Notes under the pieces: generated by a model
What the model saw: the letters and a program-made list of their open reading frames with translations, nothing else
Database searches by the model: none
What the model was told of the DNA's origin: nothing
From: Candidatus Iainarchaeum sp.
GTDB lineage: Archaea; Iainarchaeota; Iainarchaeia; Iainarchaeales; DTGL01
DNA length: 25,639 nucleotides
Assembly: GCA_021161055.1 (NCBI GenBank)
Contig: JAGHBI010000096.1
Coordinates: 1 to 25,639, forward strand
Direction of reading: 5' to 3'
Shown here: positions 1 through 7,222 of the stretch, in pieces
Position numbering within the stretch: position 1 is the first letter of the stretch
How the letters are laid out: each line of letters opens with the position of its first letter
Translations under genes and position numbers: made by a program

Positions 1-52
1 CTTTAAGTGGCTTTCCTTTTTTATTCTTTCCCTTTATTTATCTGTTATTGTT

Positions 53-610
53 ATGGCTTTTGTTGATTTTTTGGAAGCGGTTCTAAAGCTTAAGGATTTG
101 AAGCGCACCGGCTGGGTTATGCGCAATGTGCAGGAGCCTGAAAGCGTTGCTGCTCACAGCTTCAATGTTGCTTTACTTTGCATGCTCTTTGCAGAGGATG
201 AAAAGCTTAATGTTGAGCATTGTGTTAAGCTGGCGCTTGTGCATGATTTGCATGAAGCAATATGCGGGGATCTTGTGCTTAAGAAGCACAATGCAGAGCA
301 TGGCATAAGCGCTGCTGAAAAGGCCAGCAAAGAGAAAGAGTCAGCAAGAGAACTTTTTAAGCTTCTGCCTTCTAAAGAACATGAGCTAATTAAACTTAGC
401 AATGAGTTTCTAGAAGGAAAAACAAAGGAAGCGATTTTTGTTAGAGATATGGACCGCCTGGAAGCCTGTTTACAGGCATTCTATTATACAAAGCACAATA
501 GAAGCAATGCTGATATGAGCGAATTTTTTGCCGATGCTCGAAAAAAATTGAGAACGAAATCCGCTAAGAGGCTTTTCAATATTATTGAAGCCGCTTACCA
601 CAAGCTTTAG
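53..610 (+). CDS. HD-domain phosphohydrolase (YfbR/HDDC2-like 5'-nucleotidase family)
   Basis: A 185-aa soluble protein with the metal-binding signature of the HD superfamily: His35 in AAHS, the HD pair His64-Asp65 in LALVHDLHEA, then Glu68, Asp73 and a late Asp in VRDMDRLEA (132-134). This spacing and the length match the small YfbR/HDDC2 group, whose studied members remove the 5'-phosphate from deoxynucleoside monophosphates; the exact substrate here is inferred. It probably acts in nucleotide salvage in the cytoplasm. The ATG at 53 follows a T-rich leader with TTTATTTA a short distance upstream, so a leaderless start is possible. Its stop overlaps by 4 nt the stop of the opposing presenilin-like gene, so the two are convergent. 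All key residues are present. Confidence 0.85.
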   Translation: MAFVDFLEAVLKLKDLKRTGWVMRNVQEPESVAAHSFNVALLCMLFAEDEKLNVEHCVKLALVHDLHEAICGDLVLKKHNAEHGISAAEKASKEKESARELFKLLPSKEHELIKLSNEFLEGKTKEAIFVRDMDRLEACLQAFYYTKHNRSNADMSEFFADARKKLRTKSAKRLFNIIEAAYHKL

Positions 611-1428
611 AGTATTGCCATCCCAGAAGCGAGCATTGCGAGCCATGCAGTTAGCATAAATACGCTTTGCAGCGGCAGCGCTGGCAGGGCATGCTTTTTC
701 TTTGCGCAATAATATACTGTGAAGACAAGCCCTAAAAACGATGCGAAAAGCAATAGAGCAATCGGTACCAAATAGTAGGGAAAGCTATAGTTGAGCCTTG
801 CCTTGTTCATAACCGCTGTAGCAAAAACAAGCGGCATTACCAAATCGCCTGTACCAAGCTGATAGACCTTTTCTTTGGTTGGCAAACTGAAGGTAAAGGC
901 AATGTTTTCCCTGGCTATTGCTCTGCCAAGCCTGACCATATGCTTCGTTTTGAAAACCGCAATGTAATCATACACGGAAAGAATTGCGAGAAATAGTGCT
1001 GCAGGCATAACGCCAAGGCTAACGCCTATGAGGGAGCCAGCTCCGGCAACAGCAACACAGCTCGCTATATTTTTAATCAGAATGCTTCTGCGCAGAAGCA
1101 GGCGAAGCGCTATAAGGGTAAAAATGAATAAAAATGCAACTCTTGGCACTAGCGCTGCAAATACCAGCGTGGCTGTTGCAAAAAGTGCAAAGAATTCAAA
1201 AAGCATTGCAATGCCGCGAACCTTTACAAATGTTATGAGAACAAGCAATACTGCTGTGGCTATGAGAATATAGGCAAATAACGCCAGAGCGTTTTCAATA
1301 TCTTCAGGGTTATCTGTTAATATTACTGCTTTTACCTCTTCCTTTATGAGAACATTTGCAACCGCAAGCCCGAGGAGTTGTGTTATTAAAAAAAGTGCAA
1401 ACAGCTGTGCAAGCGCTTTCGAAGGCAT
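607..1428 (-). CDS. Presenilin/signal-peptide-peptidase family intramembrane aspartyl protease
   Basis: A 273-aa polytopic membrane protein with all three hallmarks of the presenilin/SPP (A22) family. These are a YD motif at 153-154 (SVYDYIAVF), a GxGD motif at 192-195 (LGTGDLVMP) and the C-terminal PAL motif at 249-252 (LPALPLQ). Asp154 and Asp195 would be the catalytic pair inside the membrane. About eight or nine hydrophobic segments can be seen, with a short loop after the first near residues 28-45. Archaeal homologues (PSH proteins) cleave single-pass substrates within the bilayer; the substrate here is unknown. Its ATG lies 36 bp from the Pop5 ATG in a shared divergent promoter region. 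Membrane-anchored proteins nearby could be clients, but nothing in the sequence shows it. Confidence 0.9.
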   Translation of the reverse strand: MPSKALAQLFALFLITQLLGLAVANVLIKEEVKAVILTDNPEDIENALALFAYILIATAVLLVLITFVKVRGIAMLFEFFALFATATLVFAALVPRVAFLFIFTLIALRLLLRRSILIKNIASCVAVAGAGSLIGVSLGVMPAALFLAILSVYDYIAVFKTKHMVRLGRAIARENIAFTFSLPTKEKVYQLGTGDLVMPLVFATAVMNKARLNYSFPYYLVPIALLLFASFLGLVFTVYYCAKKKHALPALPLQSVFMLTAWLAMLASGMAIL

Positions 1429-1464
1429 ATCATTATAAAAGATAAAATTATTTTTTAATTTAGT
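1429..1464. promoter_or_regulatory. Divergent promoter region between the presenilin-like gene and Pop5
   Basis: This 36-bp AT-rich spacer has a TATA-like TATAAAAG at 1434-1441, about 26 nt before the Pop5 ATG. On the other strand an AATTAAAAAATAA-type tract (1448-1460) sits about 20-30 nt before the presenilin-like ATG at 1428. The spacing implies that both messages are leaderless or nearly so. No Shine-Dalgarno sequence is seen for either gene. Confidence 0.55.
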
Positions 1465-1836
1465 ATGCAGGCAAAGAAATCGCTTAACCCAATACCCGCT
1501 ACGATGCGTGAGAAGAAACGCTATATCTTATTCCAGATAATTGGAGGTGCTGATTTCGATGAGAGCGATGTGCTGCATGCAATAAACGATGCTGTGCTGA
1601 GCCTTTTCGGTTCTTTTGGCTTCGCACGCATAAGCCCGAAGCTCATTGAATGGCACAAAGGGAACGCAACAGGAATACTGAAATGTGAGCGTTCTTCAAA
1701 AGATGGGGCAATTGCTGCGCTTCAATTTATAAAAAATATAAAAGGAAAGCAAGCGCTTGTAAATGTGATCTCCGTTAGCGGCACACTCAAAACACTTCGT
1801 GAAAAAAAGCCGCAAGCAAGCCCTAGTGAGAATTAA
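1465..1836 (+). CDS. rnp2: Ribonuclease P protein component 2 (Pop5 family)
   Basis: A 123-aa Pop5 homologue, one of the proteins that support the catalytic RNA of archaeal RNase P in trimming the 5' leader of pre-tRNA. Family signatures are TMREKKRYILFQII near the N-terminus, LIEWHKGNATGILKC in the middle and VISVSGTLKTLREKK near the C-terminus, giving the alpha-beta sandwich order expected for Pop5. Length is normal. The N-terminus carries about 12 extra residues before the usual start of similarity, but a TATA box 26 nt upstream supports the ATG at 1465. In many archaea pop5 lies directly upstream of psmA and SBDS. Here two surface-protein genes separate them, one on the opposite strand. 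The 3' end overlaps the opposing surface-protein gene by 14 nt. Confidence 0.88.
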   Translation: MQAKKSLNPIPATMREKKRYILFQIIGGADFDESDVLHAINDAVLSLFGSFGFARISPKLIEWHKGNATGILKCERSSKDGAIAALQFIKNIKGKQALVNVISVSGTLKTLREKKPQASPSEN

Positions 1837-4180
1837 GGCTGTGCTTTCTTGCGATTGTAAGAACTACAAGTGCCAAACCAGCTATTAAAAGTGGGTTTGT
1901 TTCAGGGGTTTTCACCGGAGGTATTTCGCGTTTAACATTGAATGTTGTTGATTTTGTACATTCCAATGCATTACAACCAGGGATTGTTGCCTCAATAGTG
2001 TGAAGGCCTGGCTCCAAAAGTGGACCGTATTGCGAAACGGTATTGCATGGAACCCCTGTTAGTGTCAAAGCGGCTTCTTCTCCTGTTATGGTAAGGGAAA
2101 CATCCTCTGTGCCAGCACAGCTTATGGAAATATTTGTTGTTTCGTATAACCTTACATCGTCTGCAGTTAGCGCGATAATGCCTTTAGGTTTGTAGAGCTT
2201 TATAACTGTTAAGCCCGTAGCAACGTTTCCATATGCATCCACAGCGGTTACTTTAGCAGTATATTCTCCCGGATGTGCATAGGTGTGCATAGCCTCGTAT
2301 GTGCCACTTTCCACAGTTCCATCACCGAAATCCCACTGAAACTTTTTGAACATTTCCTGCTGCTTTTTGCCCAGTATCCTAAATATCACACCTAAAGGAG
2401 CTTGTCCTTCAGCTGGCATGGCTACTAGTGAAATAGAGGGCATACTTTTGCTTACCACAACCGTGGCTTTTTTCAATGCTGACAGCTTCTGCTTGGTTCC
2501 ATCGTAGCCATTATCCGTAACAATTAGGGTTACTGTATACACTTTATAGTTTGAACCATCATCAGCATAGATATGCCTGACAACCTTGTTACTGCCCTTT
2601 GTGCCATCGCCAAGGTCCCACGAATATGATGTTATAAAGTCGTCAGAATCCGGGTCTGTGGAGCAGCTTGCGTCAAATACAAACTCTGTAATGCCCGGTG
2701 CTCCTCGCCTATCTGCTGGCTCTATAGTAAAGCACGCTATTGGGGGTTTGTTTTCTTCTGTTGGCACAACGCCACCGCCAGCGGTACGTTTCACACCGTT
2801 TATAAGTACAGTTGCGCTGTCACAGGCACCTTGTTCATCACAGGCTTTAAGCGTTACAACTGTAATGCCTTCTGGCACAGCATAGCTCTGGTTCAAACCT
2901 GAATTGCTCAGAATATCATTCCCTTCACCATCTTCAAAGTGCCAGTTACATGAAACTATCGTTCCATCAGGGTCGGAGCTTTTTCCACAGCTCAGTTCTA
3001 CAACATCCCCCGCAAATACGTTTATGGTATTGCTTTCAGGGTCGGCTTCAGGCGTGGATTCAATAACTGCATTTGGCAAGCAATTTGCAATGCCTGATTC
3101 TTCCGTGCATCCATAGGTACAGTACACTGTTGCTGTGCACGCTTCCTGTGTTCTGTTCACTTTGCAGTATGGCTCGCTGCCTGATGGATGGAAACACTGT
3201 CCACGCTTTACATCTCTATACTTTCTTTTATATGTGGGCTCGTCCCCTATGGTATCGCACTTCCAGTGCTTGCATGGTCCTTGGTAGTTATATCTTGTAC
3301 AGTCATCTATTTCGTACAGATAGCCATCACATGAGCTCCAGAGGTAAACAGCGTTGTTGTAACATCTGAGCTCTGTGGTACAGCTTGGAGGCGGCGTGGC
3401 AGTAGGACTTGGTTGTGGGCTTGGACCTGGCGAAGGGCTCGGCACAGTAGCAGTAGGACTCGGGCTTGGACCTGGCGATGGAGCCATGCATTTGGAATTG
3501 TCACAGCGATCGAATTCCCAGCATGCGTGCTGTGAGTTCCATCTACAAATAACAGCATCTTCACAGTCACACCTGTTTTTGTTTTCAGACTTACACTCTT
3601 GTGAATCAGGGTAGCATTGGGTAGGGCATACATCATTATGGCAGCCATTGAAGAGGTAGCAACCACTTGCAGAATCAAATTTGCAGGTAACCGCATCCTT
3701 GCACTCACAATTGCTTGCATAATATGTCTGGCATGCATCATATGTCTCTGGACACCAGGGCACAGGGCTTGTTTCCGGCGGCGTACTTGGACTCGGGCTC
3801 GGTGAAGGTGAGTACGGTACGCATGCTCCTCCAAGGCATACGTAGCCTGCTGCGCAGGTATCCGCAACACCACCATAGCCACACCTATCACGCCAGCAGA
3901 CAGTGCTTGGACCACAGCAATAATATTCTACAGGTCCGCAATCTGTAGGTTCTGGCTCTGTAGGTTCCGGTGTTTGGGTAGGTTCCGGACTAGGCTCAGG
4001 ACTCGGCTCCCAGCTTGGCTCCGGACTAGGTTCCGGACTAGGCTCAGGACTCGGCTCCGGAGTTCCTCCACCTCCACCGTTCATAACTATTTTTGCATAT
4101 CCGGAGGATGCAAACAGCAGAATAAAAAAGAACGGTAAGCATATTGGCAATACGCTTTGTATACTTTTGGGGGGCGCCAT
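1823..4180 (-). CDS. Secreted, membrane-anchored Cys-rich/PKD surface protein
   Basis: I start this protein at the ATG at 4180 (785 aa); an upstream TTG at 4189 would add three residues. A signal peptide (about 1-29) is followed by a PEPS-type tract (41-78) and a Cys-rich module (81-123). Next come two similar Cys-rich modules in tandem (about 143-187 and 189-231, both with CxC-x2-DAV-x-C and aromatic CYLF/CWEF turns). Another PSP/Thr-Ala linker (233-267) and a longer Cys-rich stretch (267-368) follow. Three PKD-like domains (about 375-463, 479-578, 581-666; SWDLGDGT and QWDFGDGT mark the latter two) precede a beta-rich domain (668-750), a hydrophobic segment (763-777) and a basic RKH tail. 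The layout suggests a stalked cell-surface protein, possibly adhesive and disulphide-rich; the binding partner is unknown. It is divergent from the anchored protein at 4240. Confidence 0.8.
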   Translation of the reverse strand: MAPPKSIQSVLPICLPFFFILLFASSGYAKIVMNGGGGGTPEPSPEPSPEPSPEPSWEPSPEPSPEPTQTPEPTEPEPTDCGPVEYYCCGPSTVCWRDRCGYGGVADTCAAGYVCLGGACVPYSPSPSPSPSTPPETSPVPWCPETYDACQTYYASNCECKDAVTCKFDSASGCYLFNGCHNDVCPTQCYPDSQECKSENKNRCDCEDAVICRWNSQHACWEFDRCDNSKCMAPSPGPSPSPTATVPSPSPGPSPQPSPTATPPPSCTTELRCYNNAVYLWSSCDGYLYEIDDCTRYNYQGPCKHWKCDTIGDEPTYKRKYRDVKRGQCFHPSGSEPYCKVNRTQEACTATVYCTYGCTEESGIANCLPNAVIESTPEADPESNTINVFAGDVVELSCGKSSDPDGTIVSCNWHFEDGEGNDILSNSGLNQSYAVPEGITVVTLKACDEQGACDSATVLINGVKRTAGGGVVPTEENKPPIACFTIEPADRRGAPGITEFVFDASCSTDPDSDDFITSYSWDLGDGTKGSNKVVRHIYADDGSNYKVYTVTLIVTDNGYDGTKQKLSALKKATVVVSKSMPSISLVAMPAEGQAPLGVIFRILGKKQQEMFKKFQWDFGDGTVESGTYEAMHTYAHPGEYTAKVTAVDAYGNVATGLTVIKLYKPKGIIALTADDVRLYETTNISISCAGTEDVSLTITGEEAALTLTGVPCNTVSQYGPLLEPGLHTIEATIPGCNALECTKSTTFNVKREIPPVKTPETNPLLIAGLALVVLTIARKHSLNSH
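3981..4058. repeat. Direct repeat within the proline-glutamate linker
   Basis: A 30-bp stretch at 3981-4010 recurs exactly at 4029-4058, within a longer degenerate 12-bp-period tract (about 3960-4070) that encodes the SPEP-type linker of the surface protein. Looser relatives encode the PSPSPGPSP linkers at about 3400-3480 and 3775-3815. Such a tract can expand or contract by slippage or recombination, changing stalk length in frame because the unit is a multiple of three. Confidence 0.8.
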
Positions 4181-4239
4181 ACTAACCAATTTTATTAAAA
4201 ACCAAAAAAATATAAAATAAGTTTGTTTCTATATGGAAG
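4181..4239. promoter_or_regulatory. Divergent promoter between two surface-protein genes
   Basis: An AT-rich 59-bp spacer. TATAAAAT at 4211-4218 lies about 26 nt before the ATG at 4240 on the + strand. Read on the - strand, the same tract (TTTTATATTTTTTT, about 4204-4220) lies 25-35 nt before the ATG at 4180. One near-symmetrical TATA tract may therefore serve both genes, which would couple their expression. The position fits leaderless messages. Confidence 0.5.
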
Positions 4240-5001
4240 ATGATGCTGGCGGTTTTCAGGAATCAAAAACTCAAAAAATATCTTTTTTTGTTTATTATAG
4301 CATTTGGCATAGGATTGCTTTTAATATACAGCATAGTTCCTGCTGCTCCAAATGTAAAGCTCATACTCAATGCTTCACAGCTTGAGCACCATTCTTTGTT
4401 TGTTGTTCCGCCAGGAAGCTTGCAGATTGATTTCTATAACGATACAGAAAAACAGTGCGTTTTTGTTATGTTTCCCTATGCAAATGCAGGCAACATAAAA
4501 ACAAAGTTTATAAAATCTATTGAGCCCGGGCAAAGATTTCCATTCTCTGTAGATGTTGCTAGTGGCGATGCCTATGCCGTGAAATGTGCCGAAGCCAATC
4601 TTGGCTTTGCATGGAAAGACCTGCCTGTGCTGGTTGTTGCAGAATCCAATGAAATAATATGGCATATAGAAATCAAGAACGGCACGCTCTGGGATATGGA
4701 AAAGCATACCCGAATGAAAGAACTTACCGCTTCACCTGGGCAAAAGCTCTGGTTTATTGTGAAAAACAGCGATAAAAACTACTGGAGCTTCGACCTTGTG
4801 ATAAGCAAGAAGCAGGTGGCTGAGAAAGGAATGCCTTTGAAAATTTACAGAGAGCGCTATTGGCCACCGCTGAAAAAAGATCAGGTGTTGGTTATGGGTC
4901 CAATCTCTCTGGATAAGGTAATTTACTCTCTGAGTATAATCGATTTCTACTGCAAGGAGAACTGTAGGAGGCAATCAGCAGTCAGACTTTTGGTGAAATA
5001 G
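4240..5001 (+). CDS. Membrane-anchored protein with two beta-sandwich (cupredoxin-like?) domains, function unknown
   Basis: A 253-aa protein with a short basic N-terminus, one membrane segment (about 14-32, LFLFIIAFGIGLLLIY) and an extracellular remainder. I do not recognise a named family. The outside part looks like two tandem beta-sandwich domains (about 38-130 and 131-253). Each has a PG turn followed by alternating hydrophobics and N-D-type turns (PPGSLQIDFYND, SPGQKLWFIVKNSD), as in cupredoxin folds. The usual His-Cys-His-Met copper ligand set is not evident; a CKENC pair lies near the end. Two consecutive ATGs (4240, 4243) are possible starts, and a TATA box at 4211-4218 supports this region. 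It is divergent from the PKD surface protein, so the two may act together at the envelope (inference). Confidence 0.6.
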   Translation: MMLAVFRNQKLKKYLFLFIIAFGIGLLLIYSIVPAAPNVKLILNASQLEHHSLFVVPPGSLQIDFYNDTEKQCVFVMFPYANAGNIKTKFIKSIEPGQRFPFSVDVASGDAYAVKCAEANLGFAWKDLPVLVVAESNEIIWHIEIKNGTLWDMEKHTRMKELTASPGQKLWFIVKNSDKNYWSFDLVISKKQVAEKGMPLKIYRERYWPPLKKDQVLVMGPISLDKVIYSLSIIDFYCKENCRRQSAVRLLVK

Positions 5002-5050
5002 CGCTGGCTTTGGCAGATGGTTTTGGAAAACATTTAAATTATTATGTTGG

Positions 5051-5058
5051 TATAAATT
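5051..5058 (+). promoter_or_regulatory. TATA-like box of the psmA superoperon
   Basis: TATAAATT lies about 55 nt before the predicted psmA start. Initiation about 26 nt downstream would give a leader of roughly 29 nt that includes the Shine-Dalgarno GAGGGGTG. A second AT-rich candidate, ATTTAAATTATT, lies at about 5033-5044. This is probably the main promoter for the genes up to about 10,970. Confidence 0.45.
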
Positions 5059-5092
5059 GTTCAGTTAAACCCGATTTTGCTGATATTTATGT

Positions 5093-5100
5093 GAGGGGTG
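5093..5100 (+). promoter_or_regulatory. Shine-Dalgarno site that sets the psmA start at TTG 5107
   Basis: GAGGGGTG ends 6 nt before TTG at 5107. The GTG inside this site (5098) is also in frame but would have no ribosome binding site of its own. The same arrangement (GAGAGGTG, 6 nt, TTG) precedes rrp42, which supports reading the GTG as part of the site rather than as a start. Confidence 0.6.
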
Positions 5101-5106
5101 AATAAT

Positions 5107-5835
5107 TTGTATATGGAAGAAAGCTCAAGGTTTGCAACAGCCTATGATAGAGCAGCAACGATGTTTTCTCCAAAAGGCAGGCTCTATCAGGTGGAATATG
5201 CATCAAAGATTGTTGAACAGGGGACGCTTGGCATAGGGCTTGTATATTCCAAAGGTGTTTTGCTTGGTGCTGAAAAAGCAATTACAAGTAGCTTGATGAT
5301 ACCGGAATCCATAGAAAAGCTTTTCAAAATAGATGACCACATTGGTGCTATAAGTGCTGGTCTTGTTGGCGATGCACGCAGGCTCATAAAGATTGCTCGC
5401 GAACTCGCTCAGGAAAACATAATATACTATGACGAAAGCATAGATGTGGAAAAGCTTGCAAAGGAGATAAGCTCTATAAAGCAGATTTTTACGCAGTATG
5501 CGGGTATGCGACCTTTCGGCGTAAGCTTCATAATCGCCGGTGTAAACAACGGAAAAGGGCGCGTATTCGAAACGGAGCCCTCGGGAGCGCTCGCGGAGTA
5601 CAAGGCAACAGCCATAGGAAAGAACAAGAAAAAGGCATTGGACCTGCTCGAGAGGAAATACAGCGAGAAGCTTTCTCTTGAAGATGGCATAAAGCTCATA
5701 GCCAGCATAATAAAGCACTGTAAAGAGAAGGGCGAAGCATTCAATATAAACAATCTGGAGTTTGCATACATCGAAGATAAGGTGCCCTTTACCAAACTTA
5801 CCTCAAAGGAGCTGAAGTCTGCCCTTGGTAAGTGA
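5107..5835 (+). CDS. psmA: Proteasome subunit alpha
   Basis: The alpha subunit forms the outer rings of the 20S proteasome, gates substrate entry and binds the unfolding ATPase in the cytoplasm. With the TTG start the protein is 242 aa, a normal length. The N-terminal alpha-type signature is clear: AYDRAATMFSPKGRLYQVEYA, including the YDR gate motif and the YxVEYA helix. GAISAGLVGDARRLI and the GxxPFGVSFIIAG segment follow as in the family. There is no N-terminal catalytic Thr, as expected for an alpha subunit. Start alternatives are GTG 5098 (inside the Shine-Dalgarno site) and ATG 5113 (12 nt from it). It opens the rightward superoperon and is followed by SBDS 42 bp later. No beta subunit is present in this window. 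Confidence 0.92.
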   Translation: MYMEESSRFATAYDRAATMFSPKGRLYQVEYASKIVEQGTLGIGLVYSKGVLLGAEKAITSSLMIPESIEKLFKIDDHIGAISAGLVGDARRLIKIARELAQENIIYYDESIDVEKLAKEISSIKQIFTQYAGMRPFGVSFIIAGVNNGKGRVFETEPSGALAEYKATAIGKNKKKALDLLERKYSEKLSLEDGIKLIASIIKHCKEKGEAFNINNLEFAYIEDKVPFTKLTSKELKSALGK

Positions 5836-5840
5836 ATGTT

Positions 5841-5848
5841 TATAAGAA
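5841..5848 (+). promoter_or_regulatory. Possible internal promoter before SBDS
   Basis: TATAAGAA in the 42-bp psmA-SBDS gap would place initiation near 5867-5870, just before the SBDS ATG at 5878. It could let the ribosome/exosome genes be transcribed without psmA. There is no other support, and the match may be chance in an AT-rich spacer. Confidence 0.3.
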
Positions 5849-5877
5849 GTTTGCAGTTTTTTCACTAGGGATTGCCC

Positions 5878-6579
5878 ATGGTAAAACTTGAGGATGCAGT
5901 AATCGCTCGTTATACTTACAAAGGCAACAGATTTGAGGTTCTGGTTGATCCAAATTTAGCGATGGAACTGCGCAAAGGCAAGCATGTTGACTTCGAGGAG
6001 CTGCTTGCTGTAGATGAGGTGTTCAAGGATGCTGCGCGCGGCGAGCGCCAATCAGAAACCATTATAAAAGAAACGTTCAATACTGATGATATAAAGGAGA
6101 TTGCAACAAGGATAATAACAAAAGGTGAGCTCCAGCTTACAACAGAGCAGAGAAGAGAGCTCAGGGAAAAGAAAAAGAAGGAAATAATACAGATAATATG
6201 CAGAAACGCATACAATCCCCAAACCAAAGCGCCGCATCCACCCGCAAGGATTGAAAAGGCAATAGAGGAACTCAAAATAAATATAAATGAGTTTGAGCCT
6301 GCAGATGAGCAGGCTGCAAGGATAATAAAGCAGCTCCGTGCTGTATTGCCAATATCTGTAGAAAGGCTTGAGTTAGCGGTGAAGATTCCAGCGATGTACG
6401 CTGGCAAGGCAAGCTCCGTGATTTACGGCTACGAGGTGAAAAAACAGGAGTGGCAGCAGGATGGTTCGCTCATAGTTTTGATTGAGATTCCTGCTGGTTT
6501 GAAAGCAGAGCTCATAGACAAGCTCAGTAAGCTCACCCATGGCGAAGCGCAGATAAAGATTCTTAGTAAGGAGGAATAA
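5878..6579 (+). CDS. Ribosome maturation factor SBDS (Sdo1)
   Basis: A 233-aa orthologue of the Shwachman-Bodian-Diamond protein, which in eukaryotes helps release the anti-association factor eIF6 from the large ribosomal subunit; the archaeal role is thought to be similar. The three-domain order is visible: an N-terminal FYSH domain (1-88, VKLEDAVIARYTYKGNRFEVLVDP), a helical middle domain (about 89-160, with LTTEQRRELREKKKKEII and the NPQTKAPHPPARIEKA segment) and a C-terminal ferredoxin-like domain (about 161-233). I use the ATG at 5878 because similarity begins there and AGGG lies 7 nt upstream; an in-frame TTG at 5872 is less likely. Its place between psmA and rrp4 is the classic archaeal arrangement. 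Confidence 0.93.
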   Translation: MVKLEDAVIARYTYKGNRFEVLVDPNLAMELRKGKHVDFEELLAVDEVFKDAARGERQSETIIKETFNTDDIKEIATRIITKGELQLTTEQRRELREKKKKEIIQIICRNAYNPQTKAPHPPARIEKAIEELKININEFEPADEQAARIIKQLRAVLPISVERLELAVKIPAMYAGKASSVIYGYEVKKQEWQQDGSLIVLIEIPAGLKAELIDKLSKLTHGEAQIKILSKEE

Positions 6580-6582
6580 TGG

Positions 6583-7212
6583 ATGAATTCAAGGCTTGTT
6601 ATTCCCGGAGAACTCGTGACTGAAAAGCGAATGAAACTGGGTCCACATGTGTTCGTGGAGAAGGGAAAGATTTATTCAGACACCTTGGGGCTTGTGAAGA
6701 TGGAGCGCGGCGTTGTCAGGGTTGTGCCTTTGCAGGGAAAATACATGCCTAAAGCAAACGATGTTGTGGTCGGCATTGTTGTTGCAGAGGAATATTCCTT
6801 TTATATAATAGATATAAATTCCTTCTACTATTCGTTCCTGCCCAAAGAAGAAATAAAGCTTCCTCTAAAAAAAGGAAGCATTGTAAGCGCTAAGATCGCG
6901 AGGGTTAACGAAATAAACGAGGTCTCACTCTCAAACATAAGGGTGCTTCATGGTGGCGAGATCATTCCCATAGCACCTACAAGGGTGCCCCGCGTCATAG
7001 GAAAGAACGCAAGCATGCTTAAGCTCCTTCAGCACGGCACAAAATGTGCCATCATTGTTGGCATGAACGGTTGGGTTTGGGCAAAGGGCAGAGAGGAAAA
7101 CATAAGGCTTCTTAAGAAAGCATTGCAGAAGATAGAGCGCGAATCACACCTGAGCAATCTCACACTCAAAATACAGAAGATGTTATCTAGTAAAGAAGCA
7201 GATAAGGTATAG
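6583..7212 (+). CDS. rrp4: Exosome cap subunit Rrp4
   Basis: Rrp4 forms part of the RNA-binding cap of the archaeal exosome and guides poly(A)-rich RNA into the Rrp41/Rrp42 ring. This 209-aa protein has the N-terminal beta domain (1-57, beginning VIPGELV), an S1 domain (about 58-125, with GDVVVGIV-like KANDVVVGIV and the INEVSLSNIRVLHGGEI edge) and a KH domain (about 127-185). The KH domain carries the GxxG-type loop IGKNASM (139-145) and NGWVWAKGREENI. A strong AAGGAGG site 8 nt upstream supports the ATG at 6583, 3 nt after the SBDS stop. Length and domain order are typical. Rrp41 follows after 10 nt, so translation is probably coupled. Confidence 0.94.
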   Translation: MNSRLVIPGELVTEKRMKLGPHVFVEKGKIYSDTLGLVKMERGVVRVVPLQGKYMPKANDVVVGIVVAEEYSFYIIDINSFYYSFLPKEEIKLPLKKGSIVSAKIARVNEINEVSLSNIRVLHGGEIIPIAPTRVPRVIGKNASMLKLLQHGTKCAIIVGMNGWVWAKGREENIRLLKKALQKIERESHLSNLTLKIQKMLSSKEADKV

Positions 7213-7222
7213 AGGTGTAATT

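Noticed and set aside
3307..3915. 202-codon open frame on the - strand inside the surface-protein gene
   Set aside because: It is another frame of the Cys- and Pro-rich coding region; the main frame has a signal peptide, domains and an anchor, and this one has none.
3775..4070. Short regularly spaced repeats, considered as a CRISPR array
   Set aside because: The units are about 12 bp, contiguous, in frame and encode SPEP linkers; there are no unique spacers and no cas genes.
5203..5718. 171-codon open frame antisense to psmA
   Set aside because: psmA on the + strand is certain; the antisense peptide is a composition artefact.
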